Assembly: GCA_012270795.1 (NCBI GenBank)
Contig: JAAXHO010000298.1
Span: 1-36,714, forward strand
DNA: 36,714 nt
Direction: 5' to 3'
DNA from: Candidatus Poribacteria bacterium
Lineage (GTDB): Bacteria > Poribacteria > WGA-4E > WGA-3G
The translations under genes and the position numbers were made by a program. Below the pieces are notes generated by a model that saw only the letters and a list, made by a program, of their open reading frames with translations, had not been told where the DNA came from and searched no databases. Shown here piece by piece: positions 1 to 8,219 of this stretch (position 1 is its first letter; every line of letters begins with the position of its first letter).

Positions 1-149
1 GCGACCGGTCCATATTTAGATTGTTCGTTGTAATCGTCCTGCGGCTCAACACCTTTCAGTGCTGTCTCTTGCTCACATCCGGAACAACCGCTGAATAGGA
101 TTACTGTTATTAAAAATAATGTTGCAAGGTTTTCAATACGAAGTTTCAT
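1..149 (-). CDS. Lipoprotein, N-terminal part only (runs off the window)
   Basis: Reading from an ATG at 147-149 on the minus strand gives an open frame of 49 codons that leaves the window. It begins with a type II signal peptide: basic start MKLR, a hydrophobic stretch, then lipobox LFSGC with the lipidated cysteine at residue 22 and a second cysteine three residues later. A good ribosome binding site (GAGGAG, 7-8 bases upstream) fixes the start, and a consensus promoter lies 100 bases further upstream. The mature part visible is short and polar, so the function cannot be named. It is a membrane-anchored exported protein. Confidence 0.75.
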   Translation of the reverse strand, partial: MKLRIENLATLFLITVILFSGCSGCEQETALKGVEPQDDYNEQSKYGPV

Positions 150-246
150 TGTTTTCTCCTCTCTATTTGAGCGTTTATGTATTCTCAATGTCTTTGAGAG
201 CACCTTTCCAAGTTAAGTACGTCTTGTCTAAAGTTCAGTTCTGTAA

Positions 247-274
247 ATTATACATTTTCTTTCAAATTTGTCAA
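247..274 (-). promoter_or_regulatory. Sigma-70 type promoter of the lipoprotein gene
   Basis: On the minus strand TTGACA (269-274) and TATAAT (247-252) are separated by 16 bases; both hexamers match consensus exactly. It points at the lipoprotein start at 149, leaving a leader of about 90 bases. That leader contains a small hairpin (TCTCAA, loop of 5, TTGAGA at 183-199). Confidence 0.75.
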
Positions 275-549
275 AGCAACAGAACTTACGCATTTTCCTT
301 AAATCCCGGATAAGGGGATTGATGCGCGTTTTATTGCACGTTCACATCCCATAATAACTCAATGAAAATGTGGAACAAATTCAGTGTTTCGTAGGAATCT
401 ATTCAACTAACCTAAAAATGTCGGATCCGTGCATTTTGCCGTTGCGCAGATCCTTCGTATTTGAGATTCGGTTTGTGTTTTTGGGATTGAAAACCTTACC
501 ATGTCCGAAAATCCCTGATATTTATGTCAAACCGAATGTTGCATTATTT
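275..549. other. Intergenic stretch with nothing recognised
   Basis: AT-rich sequence between the lipoprotein promoter and the first palindromic element. Short open frames here have no ribosome binding site and no protein-like composition. No RNA gene or terminator was seen. Confidence 0.5.
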
Positions 550-703
550 AACCTAAGTTGCCACCTACTTCAAAACACTCTTGTTGGAGGGGTTTCTAAC
601 CCCGATTTATGATAATTCGCATCAGCATTCGTTGTTTTTATGTTTTTTGTTATCAATCGGGGTTAGAAACCCCTCCAACAAATAACGGGTAGCAACTCAG
701 GTT
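550..703. repeat. Palindromic MITE-like element, family A (AACCTAAGTTGCYACC ends)
   Basis: Terminal inverted repeats AACCTAAGTTGCCACC and its near complement bound about 154 bp. Inside is an inverted pair of the core GTTGGAGGGGTTTCTAACC, itself a hairpin (GGGGTT-tct-AACCCC). A second copy in opposite orientation lies at 21380-21530 and agrees along its whole length, including the centre. No coding capacity. Confidence 0.85.
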
Positions 704-718
704 ATTTAATTCTTTAAC

Positions 719-880
719 TGACGGGTGCATAAATATTTTGATGTTAAAAATTAAATCGTAGGTCGTGTAGAGCTTGCGAAACCCGATATGCAAGGCTGGA
801 TACGATTGTGTCGGGTTTCGCAAGCTCTACATGACCTACGACATAAGCTTAAAATCAAATTTATTTATGCACACCCCTCA
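719..880. repeat. Palindromic MITE-like element, family B with GTAGGTCG core
   Basis: Outer inverted repeats: left GACGGGTGCATAAAT and, read on the other strand, right GAGGGGTGTGCATAAAT. Inside, at 758-839, is an inverted pair of a core starting GTAGGTCGTGTAGAGC and containing CGAAACCCGA. A relative of the core recurs at 7260. The element lies just downstream of the stop of the small protein that ends the NfeD/FloA operon, so it could act as a transcript-end hairpin; that role is inference. Confidence 0.8.
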
Positions 881-908
881 ATTACATGTTTTACTATAAA
901 ATCAATCA

Positions 909-1367
909 TTAACGTCTCTTATTGCGAAGCGTCTTGGGACGACCAAGTATTTCTGCAAGGATAATACCTTGACGAAATGTCTCTGGCGATGGATCAATTA
1001 GAGAGGTAACAGGTATAGGTCTTGTAGGTAACCTTGTTGGAGAATCGACTGGAACAGGAGGGGGTTCAATTGGCTTTCTCTCTGGTGCCGTTTCTTGAGG
1101 AGACTCAGGTTCAACTTGCTGTGTTCCGGTAGGTATCTCAGCTTTGTTGGTCTCTACGACCTCTTGAGACATCTCATTTTCTGCTGGGAAATTGTCAAAA
1201 CTCTCCATAAAAGGAGGGAAAACGGCATCACCTTCGGGTTGTACATCCGTATCTGAGCCGCTACCAGGTTGTGGTCGCTGCTCAGGTTTGCGACGACGTG
1301 TCCCACCAAAGACTATGAATAAAATTGCAAGAATTACAGGTATTAATGTCTGAAGATCAAGATCCAT
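909..1367 (-). CDS. Small membrane-anchored protein at the end of the NfeD/FloA operon
   Basis: 152 residues. An N-terminal hydrophobic helix (about residues 7-22) is followed by a basic RRRK stretch, a long Pro/Glu/Gln-rich linker (about 25-115) and a compact C-terminal segment containing FRQGIILAEILGRPKTLR. The shape is a membrane anchor, a flexible spacer and a short conserved-looking tail. From memory, similar ILxEILGxPK tails occur in small proteins of other bacteria; this was not searched. It starts 21 bases after the second FloA stop with GGAG upstream, so it is almost certainly co-transcribed. The tail may dock to a partner such as the flotillins; that is inference. Confidence 0.7.
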   Translation of the reverse strand: MDLDLQTLIPVILAILFIVFGGTRRRKPEQRPQPGSGSDTDVQPEGDAVFPPFMESFDNFPAENEMSQEVVETNKAEIPTGTQQVEPESPQETAPERKPIEPPPVPVDSPTRLPTRPIPVTSLIDPSPETFRQGIILAEILGRPKTLRNKRR

Positions 1368-1388
1368 CTTATTCTCCTTTAGTAGAGA

Positions 1389-2420
1389 TTACGACAATCC
1401 TAATGAGTGTGCTGAACGCGTTGTGTCAGAATCGGTTGTACCACCAGGTGACGCAATAGATTGACGCATCTCTGTATCTGCTAAGATATTGCGAAGCGTG
1501 TAATAATCCATGACGCTCATTCTTTCAGAATTAAAAGAGTCTGAAATAGAAAGTGGAATCTCTGCTTCCGCTTCAATCAATTTGATAGTCATCTCTTCTA
1601 CGAGAGCCTTGTTTTCTTCTTCTTCCGCTTCTGCTCTGGCACGTTGCTCTTCTGCTTTTGCGCGTGCAATCTTCAGTTCTGCTTGTGCCTGATCCGTTTG
1701 CAATTTCGCGCCAACATTCTCACCTACGTTGATATCCGCAATATCAATTGAGAGAATTTCAAAAGCTGTGCCAGCCTCAAGTCCCTTTTCAAGCACTGTT
1801 TCAGAGATTCGAACAGGATTCTCCAAAACCTGTTTATGATTACCTGAAGAACCGATAGTTGTGATAATACCCTCACCGACCCTTGCGCGGATCGTATCTT
1901 CAGTTGCACCGCCAACAAGACGGTCAATATTTGCCCTCACAGTGACACGGGCTTTTACAATCAACTGTATACCATCACGTGCAACTGCAGTAATTCCGTT
2001 GGTTGGATCTTCTCTACTTGGAATATCTATGATCTCAGGGGTAACGCTAACTTGCACAGCCTGTAAGACATCCCTGCCTGCCAGATCAATAGCAGCAGCT
2101 TGAGCGAACCCAAGTTCAATGTTCGCTTTATCTGCGGCGATGAGGGCAGCCACAACGCTGCCGACACGTCCACCAGCAAGGAAATGTGCCTCAAGCTCAT
2201 CAAGTGAGAGACTCAATCCTGCTTTTGTCGCGTTGATTTGTGGTTCTACTATAGCAGTTGGTGGTACACGACGTAGACGCATCGCGACAAGATCAAAAAT
2301 CCCGACTTTAACACCTGCTGCTATTGCCGTAATCCACAATCCGAGCGGGACTAACCATGCAATAACAATAATAAATAGCAGTATACAAACAGCAATAATT
2401 GCGGGAATAACTGGAAACAT
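1389..2420 (-). CDS. floA: Flotillin-like protein FloA, second copy (with full C-terminus)
   Basis: 343 residues. A hydrophobic N-terminal hairpin (about 3-40) anchors it in the inner leaflet. The FloA/YqfA core follows, with landmarks GMRLRR-like [61 protein letters not shown] and [14 protein letters not shown], and then an Ala/Glu-rich coiled coil (about 235-290). The C-terminus carries [19 protein letters not shown], which matches the conserved end of bacterial FloA. FloA scaffolds membrane microdomains and works with NfeD proteins. The gene begins 2 bases after the first floA stop, with its ribosome binding site (GAAGGAG) inside that gene, implying tight coupling. It is a clear paralogue of the copy upstream. 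Confidence 0.9.
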   Translation of the reverse strand: MFPVIPAIIAVCILLFIIVIAWLVPLGLWITAIAAGVKVGIFDLVAMRLRRVPPTAIVEPQINATKAGLSLSLDELEAHFLAGGRVGSVVAALIAADKANIELGFAQAAAIDLAGRDVLQAVQVSVTPEIIDIPSREDPTNGITAVARDGIQLIVKARVTVRANIDRLVGGATEDTIRARVGEGIITTIGSSGNHKQVLENPVRISETVLEKGLEAGTAFEILSIDIADINVGENVGAKLQTDQAQAELKIARAKAEEQRARAEAEEEENKALVEEMTIKLIEAEAEIPLSISDSFNSERMSVMDYYTLRNILADTEMRQSIASPGGTTDSDTTRSAHSLGLS

Positions 2421-2422
2421 AT

Positions 2423-3343
2423 TTATTCTCCTTCTCTGATAGGTGTGATATCTAATTTTCCTTCACGGAAAGCATTAGCAAGCGCGCGTGGAACAGTCGC
2501 TTCAGCCTCAACAACCTTTGCACGCATCTCCTGCACGTTCGCTGTCATCTGCTGTTTTCGAGCGACTGCAAGCGCACGACGTTCTTCCGCCTTTGCTTGA
2601 GCCACCACAAGATCCGCTTCTGCTTGTTCTGCTTGAAGTTCTGCACCAATGTTTTTACCGACATTCACATCTGCAATATCAATGGATAGGATTTCAAATG
2701 CAGTACCAGCATCAAGACCACGATCAAGCACGGTTTTGGAGATAATGTCTGGATTCTCAAGAACATCTTCATACGTTTCAGATGCACCGATAGCACTGAT
2801 AATCCCTTCACCTACTCGGGCAATGATGGTATCTTCACCTGCACCCCCAACGAGTCTATTGATATTGGTACGTACAGTAATGCGAACGGTCGTAATGAGT
2901 TCAACACCATCAAGTGCAAGTGCACTGATCTTTGGTGTTGTAATGACACGCGGATTTACACTGACTTGAACTGCTTCAAAGACATCTCTACCTGCAAGGT
3001 CAATCGCTGACGATCTTTGAAAAGTAAGGTCAATTTTCGCTTTATCGGCTGCAATGAGCGCGCTGACAACATTGAGCACATTCCCTCCCGCAAGATAGTG
3101 TGCCTCTAATTCGCTGGTTACTACTCTCAATCCAGCTTTGTGACCACTAATTAACGCTTTGACAATGACATTTGGGTTGACTCGTCTCAAACGCATTCCG
3201 ATGAGTTCAGAAATGCGGAGTGGGGCACCCGCTGCAATTGCAGCGATCCACAACCCAACTGGGACGAACCAAAAGAATATAAAGATACCAATGAGAACAA
3301 TGACAGCAATAATTGGAAATGTTACTGACGTTAATTCTCCCAT
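2423..3343 (-). CDS. floA: Flotillin-like protein FloA, first copy (short C-terminus)
   Basis: 306 residues with the same layout as its neighbour: hydrophobic hairpin (about 8-42), [76 protein letters not shown], then an EAxA coiled coil ending near 290. Unlike the second copy and B. subtilis FloA it stops shortly after AFREGKLDI and lacks the conserved MDYxxxxNIxADTxMR end. The start is placed at ATG with GGAG upstream (ggagatctgat). It sits 60 bases after the short NfeD gene. Loss of the tail in one copy suggests the pair may work as a hetero-oligomer; that is inference. Confidence 0.9.
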   Translation of the reverse strand: MGELTSVTFPIIAVIVLIGIFIFFWFVPVGLWIAAIAAGAPLRISELIGMRLRRVNPNVIVKALISGHKAGLRVVTSELEAHYLAGGNVLNVVSALIAADKAKIDLTFQRSSAIDLAGRDVFEAVQVSVNPRVITTPKISALALDGVELITTVRITVRTNINRLVGGAGEDTIIARVGEGIISAIGASETYEDVLENPDIISKTVLDRGLDAGTAFEILSIDIADVNVGKNIGAELQAEQAEADLVVAQAKAEERRALAVARKQQMTANVQEMRAKVVEAEATVPRALANAFREGKLDITPIREGE

Positions 3344-3403
3344 ATCAGATCTCCTTTATGATTGTGTATGTTGAAATTAATAACAACTCTTTTTCACACG
3401 ATT

Positions 3404-3886
3404 TTACAAACTTCGGACGACGACACGACTTCCTTCCACCAGAATCACTTCTACCTCAGTTTCTGGTGCTACAAACTCCCCTTGTGTTACAATATCCACG
3501 CGTTGACCGTTGATGATGGCTACACCCGCAGGACGAAGCGGTGTTACAGTTTTCCCCGATTTTCCTACCAGTGCAGTTAGCCCCTGTGGAGCCGCTTGAA
3601 AGCCCTCTTCAGACCGTTCTGAAGCACTGAGAATTAGACTTTTTCCAACTGATGAGTCTTTAAGCAGATTTAAACACATTATTGACATTGGAATAACAAA
3701 AACGAGAGCAACACTTGCATAGAGGAGAGCAGTAACGTACCCAGATTTTGACCATATCATGCCGATACCGACCAGAAATATTATAATCCCCGGTACACCC
3801 GCAGCTCCAAACCCAGGTAGAATTAGAATCTCAACAAAAATTAGTAGAATTCCGAGCGCAATCAGTATAGTTGGAACCCACAACAT
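3404..3886 (-). CDS. Short NfeD protein (membrane plus OB-fold)
   Basis: 160 residues. Two to three hydrophobic segments (about 4-45 and 52-75) contain the family motif EILILPGFGAAGVPGI. They precede a soluble OB-fold domain (about 100-160) with GKSGKTVTPLRPAG, NGQRVDIVTQGEFV and VEVILVEGSRVVV. Short NfeD proteins partner with flotillins and help organise membrane microdomains; no protease domain is present. The ATG is preceded by GAGG (ctggaggaaataacg). It lies 33 bases after the long NfeD gene and in front of two floA genes, the classic neighbourhood. Confidence 0.88.
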   Translation of the reverse strand: MLWVPTILIALGILLIFVEILILPGFGAAGVPGIIIFLVGIGMIWSKSGYVTALLYASVALVFVIPMSIMCLNLLKDSSVGKSLILSASERSEEGFQAAPQGLTALVGKSGKTVTPLRPAGVAIINGQRVDIVTQGEFVAPETEVEVILVEGSRVVVRSL

Positions 3887-3919
3887 CGTTATTTCCTCCA
3901 GACATATTGATGAAAAGTT

Positions 3920-5467
3920 TTATTCCTCAAGTGCTTCAACAGATATCTTTGAACCCTCTACCTCAAGAACTTTCACAGGCGTATGTTGCGCAATGAAGTC
4001 ACCCACTGTAACAACATCCAGACGTTTATTATCAATTCTTGCTGTCCCAGCAGGACGTAAGGGGGTTAAAGCGACCCCAGTTTTTCCGAGAAAACTTTGA
4101 AAATCTTCACTACCCGCAGAATGATAGCCTTGGTCTGTACTCATCACTGTAGACAACGCAAACCGTTGAAATGGTGCGGATTTCGGAAGGTAGATCGTGG
4201 CGAGAATACCTAATACTGAGGTCAAGATCACTGAAATTGAAAGCCAAAGTAGGGCAGTTGCTATATCATCTGTGCTTTGGAAAAACACATAGAAGACACT
4301 TCCTAACATCAAGACTAAACCGAGAATCCCTGCAATACCAAAACCAGGAATAACAAAAACCTCTAAAACTATGAATGCCAACCCAACAACAAAAATTAAG
4401 GGCATCCACGGATGCGGAATTTGGTTCAGCATGTGCCCACCAAAGAACAGGCCAATAAATAGCATACCCAGAATACCCGGAATACCAAAACCGGGCGTAC
4501 GAATCTCTACAAGAAGCCCGAGGCCACCAAGAGAAAGAAGCAAAGCACTGATGTAAGGACTTGTAATAAAAAAAACCAGACGGTCAGCAAGCGTAACTAC
4601 AAATTTGGATATCCGCGCATTTTCCAATGTTTTGATAACTTTTACTTGGGCAATTCCGAGTTCTTCCTGCTTACTAAGGAAATCTTCCTCTGTCAGTGCC
4701 ATTGTAACGACATCACTATCATTGTCAAGATAACTACGTCCAACTTGAATTATTTTGTACTTTGAGAGAAGTTCATTCATCGTTTCTGCTTGTGCTTCTG
4801 CGAATTTATATTCAAGAGCTTGCCGAGTTGTTAGGGTCAGCAGTTCCCCTTCTGAACATAGTACCTCCATTCTTTCACCGGTCTCTTGCGCATTAGAATA
4901 CTCTTCAGGTCGCAACTTTATTATTTCACCATTTTCTAATCTAACAAGGACAAGCTTCTTATCTACCATTGCCTCTACTATATCAGGATTTCTTGGGCTT
5001 ACCTGCTGATCTTCAACAATTGACCTAAAGGTTGTCCTAATATATGATATTATTTTCTCACCCGCCTCGTTTCCTTGTATATCTACAGGTGCAACATCGC
5101 CAATAGTTGATCCGGATGTCATGACAATCTGGGTGCATGCAGCAGAAATCATCGCACCAGCAGAAATCGCTTGCTTGTTTACAAAGGCAATAGTGGGAAT
5201 TTGCGTAGCTTGAATAGATCTCACAATTTTTACAGCTGAGTCAACTTTTCCACCAGGTGTATCTATATCAAAAACAATAACATCTGCATTCATAGTCTCT
5301 GCTTTTTGGATGCCTTTCTTAATATAAGTACTGACACCACCACCAATTTCAGTGCGGATGTCAATGACATAGACTAAAGCAGTATCCTCAGCAGCCAAAT
5401 GATTGATGCTGATTATGATTATGATGAAAAGACATAAAATAAAAAATTGATATTTCTGGATTTTCAT
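3920..5467 (-). CDS. Long NfeD protein with ClpP-class serine protease domain (NfeD1b/YqeZ type)
   Basis: 515 residues. Signal peptide at about 1-26 (hydrophobic run ending LAAED). The ClpP/crotonase-fold protease domain at about 30-235 has DTPGG (70-73), the nucleophile in AISAGAMIS (Ser102) and a candidate general base Lys138, the Ser-Lys arrangement known from PH1510. Several membrane segments follow (about 300-425, with LGLLVEIRTPGFGIPG and VLEVFVIPGFGIAG), then a C-terminal OB-fold (about 450-510; KTGVALTPLRPAGTARI). It probably cleaves membrane-proximal hydrophobic peptides. The order long NfeD, short NfeD, FloA, FloA extends the yqeZ-floA operon of Firmicutes by a duplication at each step. 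A strong promoter lies directly upstream. Confidence 0.9.
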   Translation of the reverse strand: MKIQKYQFFILCLFIIIIISINHLAAEDTALVYVIDIRTEIGGGVSTYIKKGIQKAETMNADVIVFDIDTPGGKVDSAVKIVRSIQATQIPTIAFVNKQAISAGAMISAACTQIVMTSGSTIGDVAPVDIQGNEAGEKIISYIRTTFRSIVEDQQVSPRNPDIVEAMVDKKLVLVRLENGEIIKLRPEEYSNAQETGERMEVLCSEGELLTLTTRQALEYKFAEAQAETMNELLSKYKIIQVGRSYLDNDSDVVTMALTEEDFLSKQEELGIAQVKVIKTLENARISKFVVTLADRLVFFITSPYISALLLSLGGLGLLVEIRTPGFGIPGILGMLFIGLFFGGHMLNQIPHPWMPLIFVVGLAFIVLEVFVIPGFGIAGILGLVLMLGSVFYVFFQSTDDIATALLWLSISVILTSVLGILATIYLPKSAPFQRFALSTVMSTDQGYHSAGSEDFQSFLGKTGVALTPLRPAGTARIDNKRLDVVTVGDFIAQHTPVKVLEVEGSKISVEALEE

Positions 5468-5542
5468 CTTTTCCTAACCCCATAATGGCATGAAAGACAT
5501 GACAAGATTTTTTATACAATGGATAGCGAACTTTCTGAAGTA

Positions 5543-5572
5543 AGTATACCTTAATTAATATAAACCTGTCAA
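5543..5572 (-). promoter_or_regulatory. Sigma-70 type promoter of the NfeD/FloA operon
   Basis: On the minus strand TTGACA (5567-5572) and TATACT (5543-5548) are separated by 18 bases. The first operon gene starts 76 bases beyond the -10 box. No other convincing promoter was seen inside the operon, so the five genes are probably one transcript. Confidence 0.7.
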
Positions 5573-5612
5573 GAAACTTCCTAACCCACATCAGAACTCG
5601 AAAATGATACAA

Positions 5613-7118
5613 TTACAACTGATCGTTTATATCACGCAGCGCAGGATATATCTGTTGATATGTCTTTAATTTCTCGTCATACGCCTGTGAAATGTCCTTA
5701 CGCGGATAGTAGGTTTTTTGTGGTTTCACCAACAAACCGACCGCTTCTTCTATTGAGTTATACTTTCCAATGGCAGTACCAGCGAGAATTGCTGTACCCA
5801 GACAAACGCCTTCTGAAATGTCAAGTACTATCACTTTTTTCCCGAACATATCTGCCTTTAGTTGCAGCCATTTTTCAGATTTCGCCCCGCCACCGATAGC
5901 ACGGATTTCATTTATCTCCACTCCTGCAGCCTCCAACATGGTGAGATTCTGCTTTATTTCATAACTTATCCCTTCAAGTATAGCCTTGACAAGCTCACCC
6001 TTTGTAGTAGAAAGCGATAATCCAACTATCGCGCCTTTAGACCCTAAGTCAAGATGCGGGGTACCAGAACCTGTAAAGTGTGGAAGTAACATAACTGTAC
6101 CGGGTGTATCGGGAATATCATCAAGCAGTATATCATAAACATCCCGTCCTGACGCTTCAGCTTCAACTAATTCTGCTTGTGCTAAAGTATCACGAAACCA
6201 TCGAAGTACAACGCCACCACTTGAGACAAACCCCAATGTAACATAGAGTCCTTCCACTACATGAGGATAGCAAGAAAAGTTACCATCAATCATCTGCTGA
6301 TTTGCCACAGGTTCAGGAAATGCAGGCGCAATACATTCCACCGTTCCGGTAGCGTCCATAACTTCGCCACCACGAATAATGCCTGCACCTAAAGCACCAC
6401 AAGGTTGGTCATGCCCACCCGCAACAACAACAACACCCCTCGGTAGATTGAGCTCACCTGAGACCTTAGTACCAATTTCTCCTATAACAGTTCCTGAAGG
6501 CACTGTGTCTGGCAAGATGGATACATCTACATTTGCCAATCCGAGCATTCTTTCCGACCAACATTTGTCTATAATATCAAATGCCATGGTTCGAGCTGCA
6601 AGAGAATAGTCAACAACCGGTTGCACGCCTAACCTGAAATTAATGAAATCCTCAAAACCGAAAAACTTCCATACCTCTTTATACAATGCCGGGTCGTTCC
6701 GCTGTATCCATACCAGTTTTGCAAGTGTATGAATATCACTCGGCGGCATTCCCGTGATTTGCATCACCTCAATTGGACTAATTCCTTGTAGGATTTCATC
6801 ACAGATGCCTGTGGTGCGTGAATCAAAAGTCGTGATAGCATTTGCCAAAACATCGCAGTTCCCCCACACAGGTGTTACCGCTTCTCCTTGTGATGCAACA
6901 CTGATTGCTTCAATTGGATCAGATTTTGTTTGTGCTGCGACTTCACGAATACCGTATGATACATTTTCCCAGACTACATTGGAATCCAGCTCAGACCAAC
7001 CCGGCTGTGGATGTATCAAAGGATATTCACCATAAGCTTGTGCAAGAATCTCACCATCCTCTCGAAATGCGATCACTTTACATCCCGTTGTGCCAACGTC
7101 TATACCTAATAAACTCAT
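5613..7118 (-). CDS. FGGY-family carbohydrate kinase (xylulokinase-like)
   Basis: 501 residues, the usual length for the family. It has the phosphate-binding motif GIDVGTTGCKV (Asp7), the substrate region around WSELD and FDSRTTG, the catalytic Asp237 in GGHDQPCGALGAG, and the C-terminal ATP-binding and FGGY signature region (GGGAKSEKWLQLKADMFGKK, from residue 409). Such kinases phosphorylate a free sugar or polyol with ATP; xylulose, fuculose or a related substrate is possible and cannot be fixed from sequence alone. The ATG is preceded by GAAGGAGAG. The gene stands alone with its own candidate promoter and faces a repeat-filled gap on its upstream side. Confidence 0.88.
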   Translation of the reverse strand: MSLLGIDVGTTGCKVIAFREDGEILAQAYGEYPLIHPQPGWSELDSNVVWENVSYGIREVAAQTKSDPIEAISVASQGEAVTPVWGNCDVLANAITTFDSRTTGICDEILQGISPIEVMQITGMPPSDIHTLAKLVWIQRNDPALYKEVWKFFGFEDFINFRLGVQPVVDYSLAARTMAFDIIDKCWSERMLGLANVDVSILPDTVPSGTVIGEIGTKVSGELNLPRGVVVVAGGHDQPCGALGAGIIRGGEVMDATGTVECIAPAFPEPVANQQMIDGNFSCYPHVVEGLYVTLGFVSSGGVVLRWFRDTLAQAELVEAEASGRDVYDILLDDIPDTPGTVMLLPHFTGSGTPHLDLGSKGAIVGLSLSTTKGELVKAILEGISYEIKQNLTMLEAAGVEINEIRAIGGGAKSEKWLQLKADMFGKKVIVLDISEGVCLGTAILAGTAIGKYNSIEEAVGLLVKPQKTYYPRKDISQAYDEKLKTYQQIYPALRDINDQL

Positions 7119-7147
7119 GTATTCTCTCCTTCATTCGGGTTGTGAAT

Positions 7148-7176
7148 ATCATACTATAAAGTACTATTAAATTCAA
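7148..7176 (-). promoter_or_regulatory. Candidate promoter of the FGGY kinase gene
   Basis: Minus strand TTGAAT (7171-7176), 17-base spacer, TATGAT (7148-7153). It lies 30 bases upstream of the start codon. Each hexamer differs from consensus in only one or two positions. Confidence 0.5.
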
Positions 7177-7202
7177 GAGATCAGTTGTCTATTTGTCTAT
7201 CT

Positions 7203-7652
7203 CAGGGTTATTTGGTTTTATGAATTATCAGTAGATGAGTGTTACTATCTGTATATATCGTAGGTCGGGTAGAGTGCAGCAAAACCCGACAGCAACGAAA
7301 CATGTCGGATTTTGCTGCACTCTACCCGGGGAATGCCAATAAGGCATTCATACCCGCCAAATGCCTAAATGGCATTTGTAGCGTTGATTTGGGGGAATAC
7401 TATATAGCATTCATACCGTTGATTTCTTGATTTGGACCTACGCATCTAATTCACGAATGTTATGAATATCTGCCAAAATATAGAAAACTATGGTAAATTA
7501 TACAATTAATTCTACATTCTGAGTTGTAGGAGCGACCTTTGGTCGCGACCCGGGAGGTCGCTCCTACAGAAGAGAACGCACGGGCGCGACCAAAGGTCGC
7601 TCCTACAGAAGATGTGTATAATTATTTCAATAATTCACCATAAATAACCCTG
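7203..7652. repeat. Composite element, family C (CAGGGTTATTTRTGG ends), containing a nested insertion
   Basis: The ends are CAGGGTTATTT (7203) and its complement AAATAACCCTG (7642-7652). The inner arms TATGGTAAATTATACAATT (7488) and GTATAATTATTTC (7616) match the intact copy at 22533-22712, which has no insertion on its left side. The centre holds an inverted pair of the REP-like core GTAGGAGCGACC...GGTCGC (7527-7606). The left arm has been split by the GTAGGTCG element at 7260-7441. Confidence 0.75.
7260..7441. repeat. GTAGGTCG palindromic element nested in family C, itself interrupted
   Basis: The left half GTAGGTCGGGTAGAGTGCAG and the right half ending CTGCACTCTACCCG form a long hairpin, but the expected closing GACCTAC is displaced about 105 bp, to 7435-7441. 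The intervening segment (about 7328-7434) contains its own small hairpins (GAATGCC-aataa-GGCATTC) and a degenerate repeat of the GGGAAT...ATTCATACC unit. The core is related to that at 758-839. Confidence 0.65.
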
Positions 7653-7679
7653 TGTCTATGGGTGTGTAAAGTTTTGGTT

Positions 7680-7809
7680 ATACCAATTCAAATTAATATT
7701 GCTGGTTAGGGTACCTCTCTTCGGTAGGAGCGACCTCCCGGTCGCGACCGGGAGGTCGCTCCTACCAGAACATTTTGACAAATGGCATCTTATTTTTTAG
7801 AAATAGTAT
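7680..7809. repeat. Family-E element (ATACCAWTTCT ends) nested inside family D
   Basis: Ends ATACCAATTC and GAAATAGTAT. The centre TTGCTGGTTAGGGTACCTCT, then GTAGGAGCGACCTCCCGGTCGCGACC and its inverse, is almost identical to 17715-17871. Confidence 0.75.
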
Positions 7810-7813
7810 TACT

Positions 7814-7951
7814 TGTCTGAACCAGGATTTTCAGGATTACAAGGATTACCCTCAACAGGTTCTATTCCCAAAGTTGACATCAAAGTGCATCAAAAAGCCT
7901 TGATGAGGTAATCCTGGTAATCTGGAAATCCTGAAAATCCTGGTTCAGACA
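7814..7951. repeat. GTCTGAACC hairpin element (core of family D)
   Basis: Inverted ends TGTCTGAACCAGGATTTTCA and its complement bound about 138 bp with a central loop. Copies lie at 26173-26319 and 34656-34784. Confidence 0.8.
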
Positions 7952-8152
7952 GAATCACGGAATACACGGAATACACGGAAAAGACCGCTGCCACAGATCG
8001 GCTTGCTTAGTTACGGATTAATCTTTGCAATAAATGTTCATGGGATGTATCTTCCGCGCCCTCCGTGTACTCCGCGAATTCCGCGATTCTGAATCCAAAC
8101 CCGAAATTCTGAACACATACCAAAAACTATACACACCCATTTTATTAATATG

Positions 8153-8180
8153 TTGATTTTCCTCGCGTTTATGCTATAAT
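8153..8180 (+). promoter_or_regulatory. Extended -10 promoter of the GH172-like gene
   Basis: TTGATT (8153-8158), 16-base spacer, TATAAT (8175-8180) preceded by TGC, which gives an extended -10. It is 39 bases upstream of the ATG and probably drives 8220-13312. Confidence 0.7.
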
Positions 8181-8219
8181 AATACCGAATCTAATTCTTA
8201 TGAATAAAGGACCTACTTA

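Larger units (their letters stand above)
7660..8138. repeat. Composite element, family D (GGGTGTGTAAAGTTTTTGG ends)
   Basis: Ends GGGTGTGTAAAGTTTTGG (7660) and CCAAAAACTATACACACCC (8120-8138). It encloses a complete family-E element (7680-7809), a GTCTGAACC hairpin (7814-7951) and an outer hairpin pair reading AGAATCACGGAATACACGG and, inverted, CCGCGAATTCCGCGATTCTG (7951-8092). A simpler relative with the same ends and the same GTCTGAACC hairpin is at 34608-34806. The right end lies 15 bases from the -35 box of the GH172 gene. Confidence 0.75.
7119..8219. other. 1.1-kb intergenic region made almost entirely of nested repeats
   Basis: Apart from the kinase promoter (7148-7176) and the GH172 promoter (8153-8180), this gap consists of two composite palindromic elements, 7203-7652 and 7660-8138, each with other repeats inside it. 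No protein-coding frame with a ribosome binding site was found. Confidence 0.7.

Noticed and set aside
119-612. Open frames of 64 and 80 codons on the plus strand
   Set aside because: No ribosome sites, atypical composition, and they overlap the antisense lipoprotein start, its promoter and a palindromic element.
550-880. CRISPR-like repeat organisation
   Set aside because: Repeats are inverted pairs with unrelated spacing, not regularly spaced direct repeats; no cas genes in the window.
5388-5612. 74-codon frame upstream of the long NfeD start
   Set aside because: It overlaps the NfeD signal peptide in another frame and crosses the strong promoter; no ribosome site.
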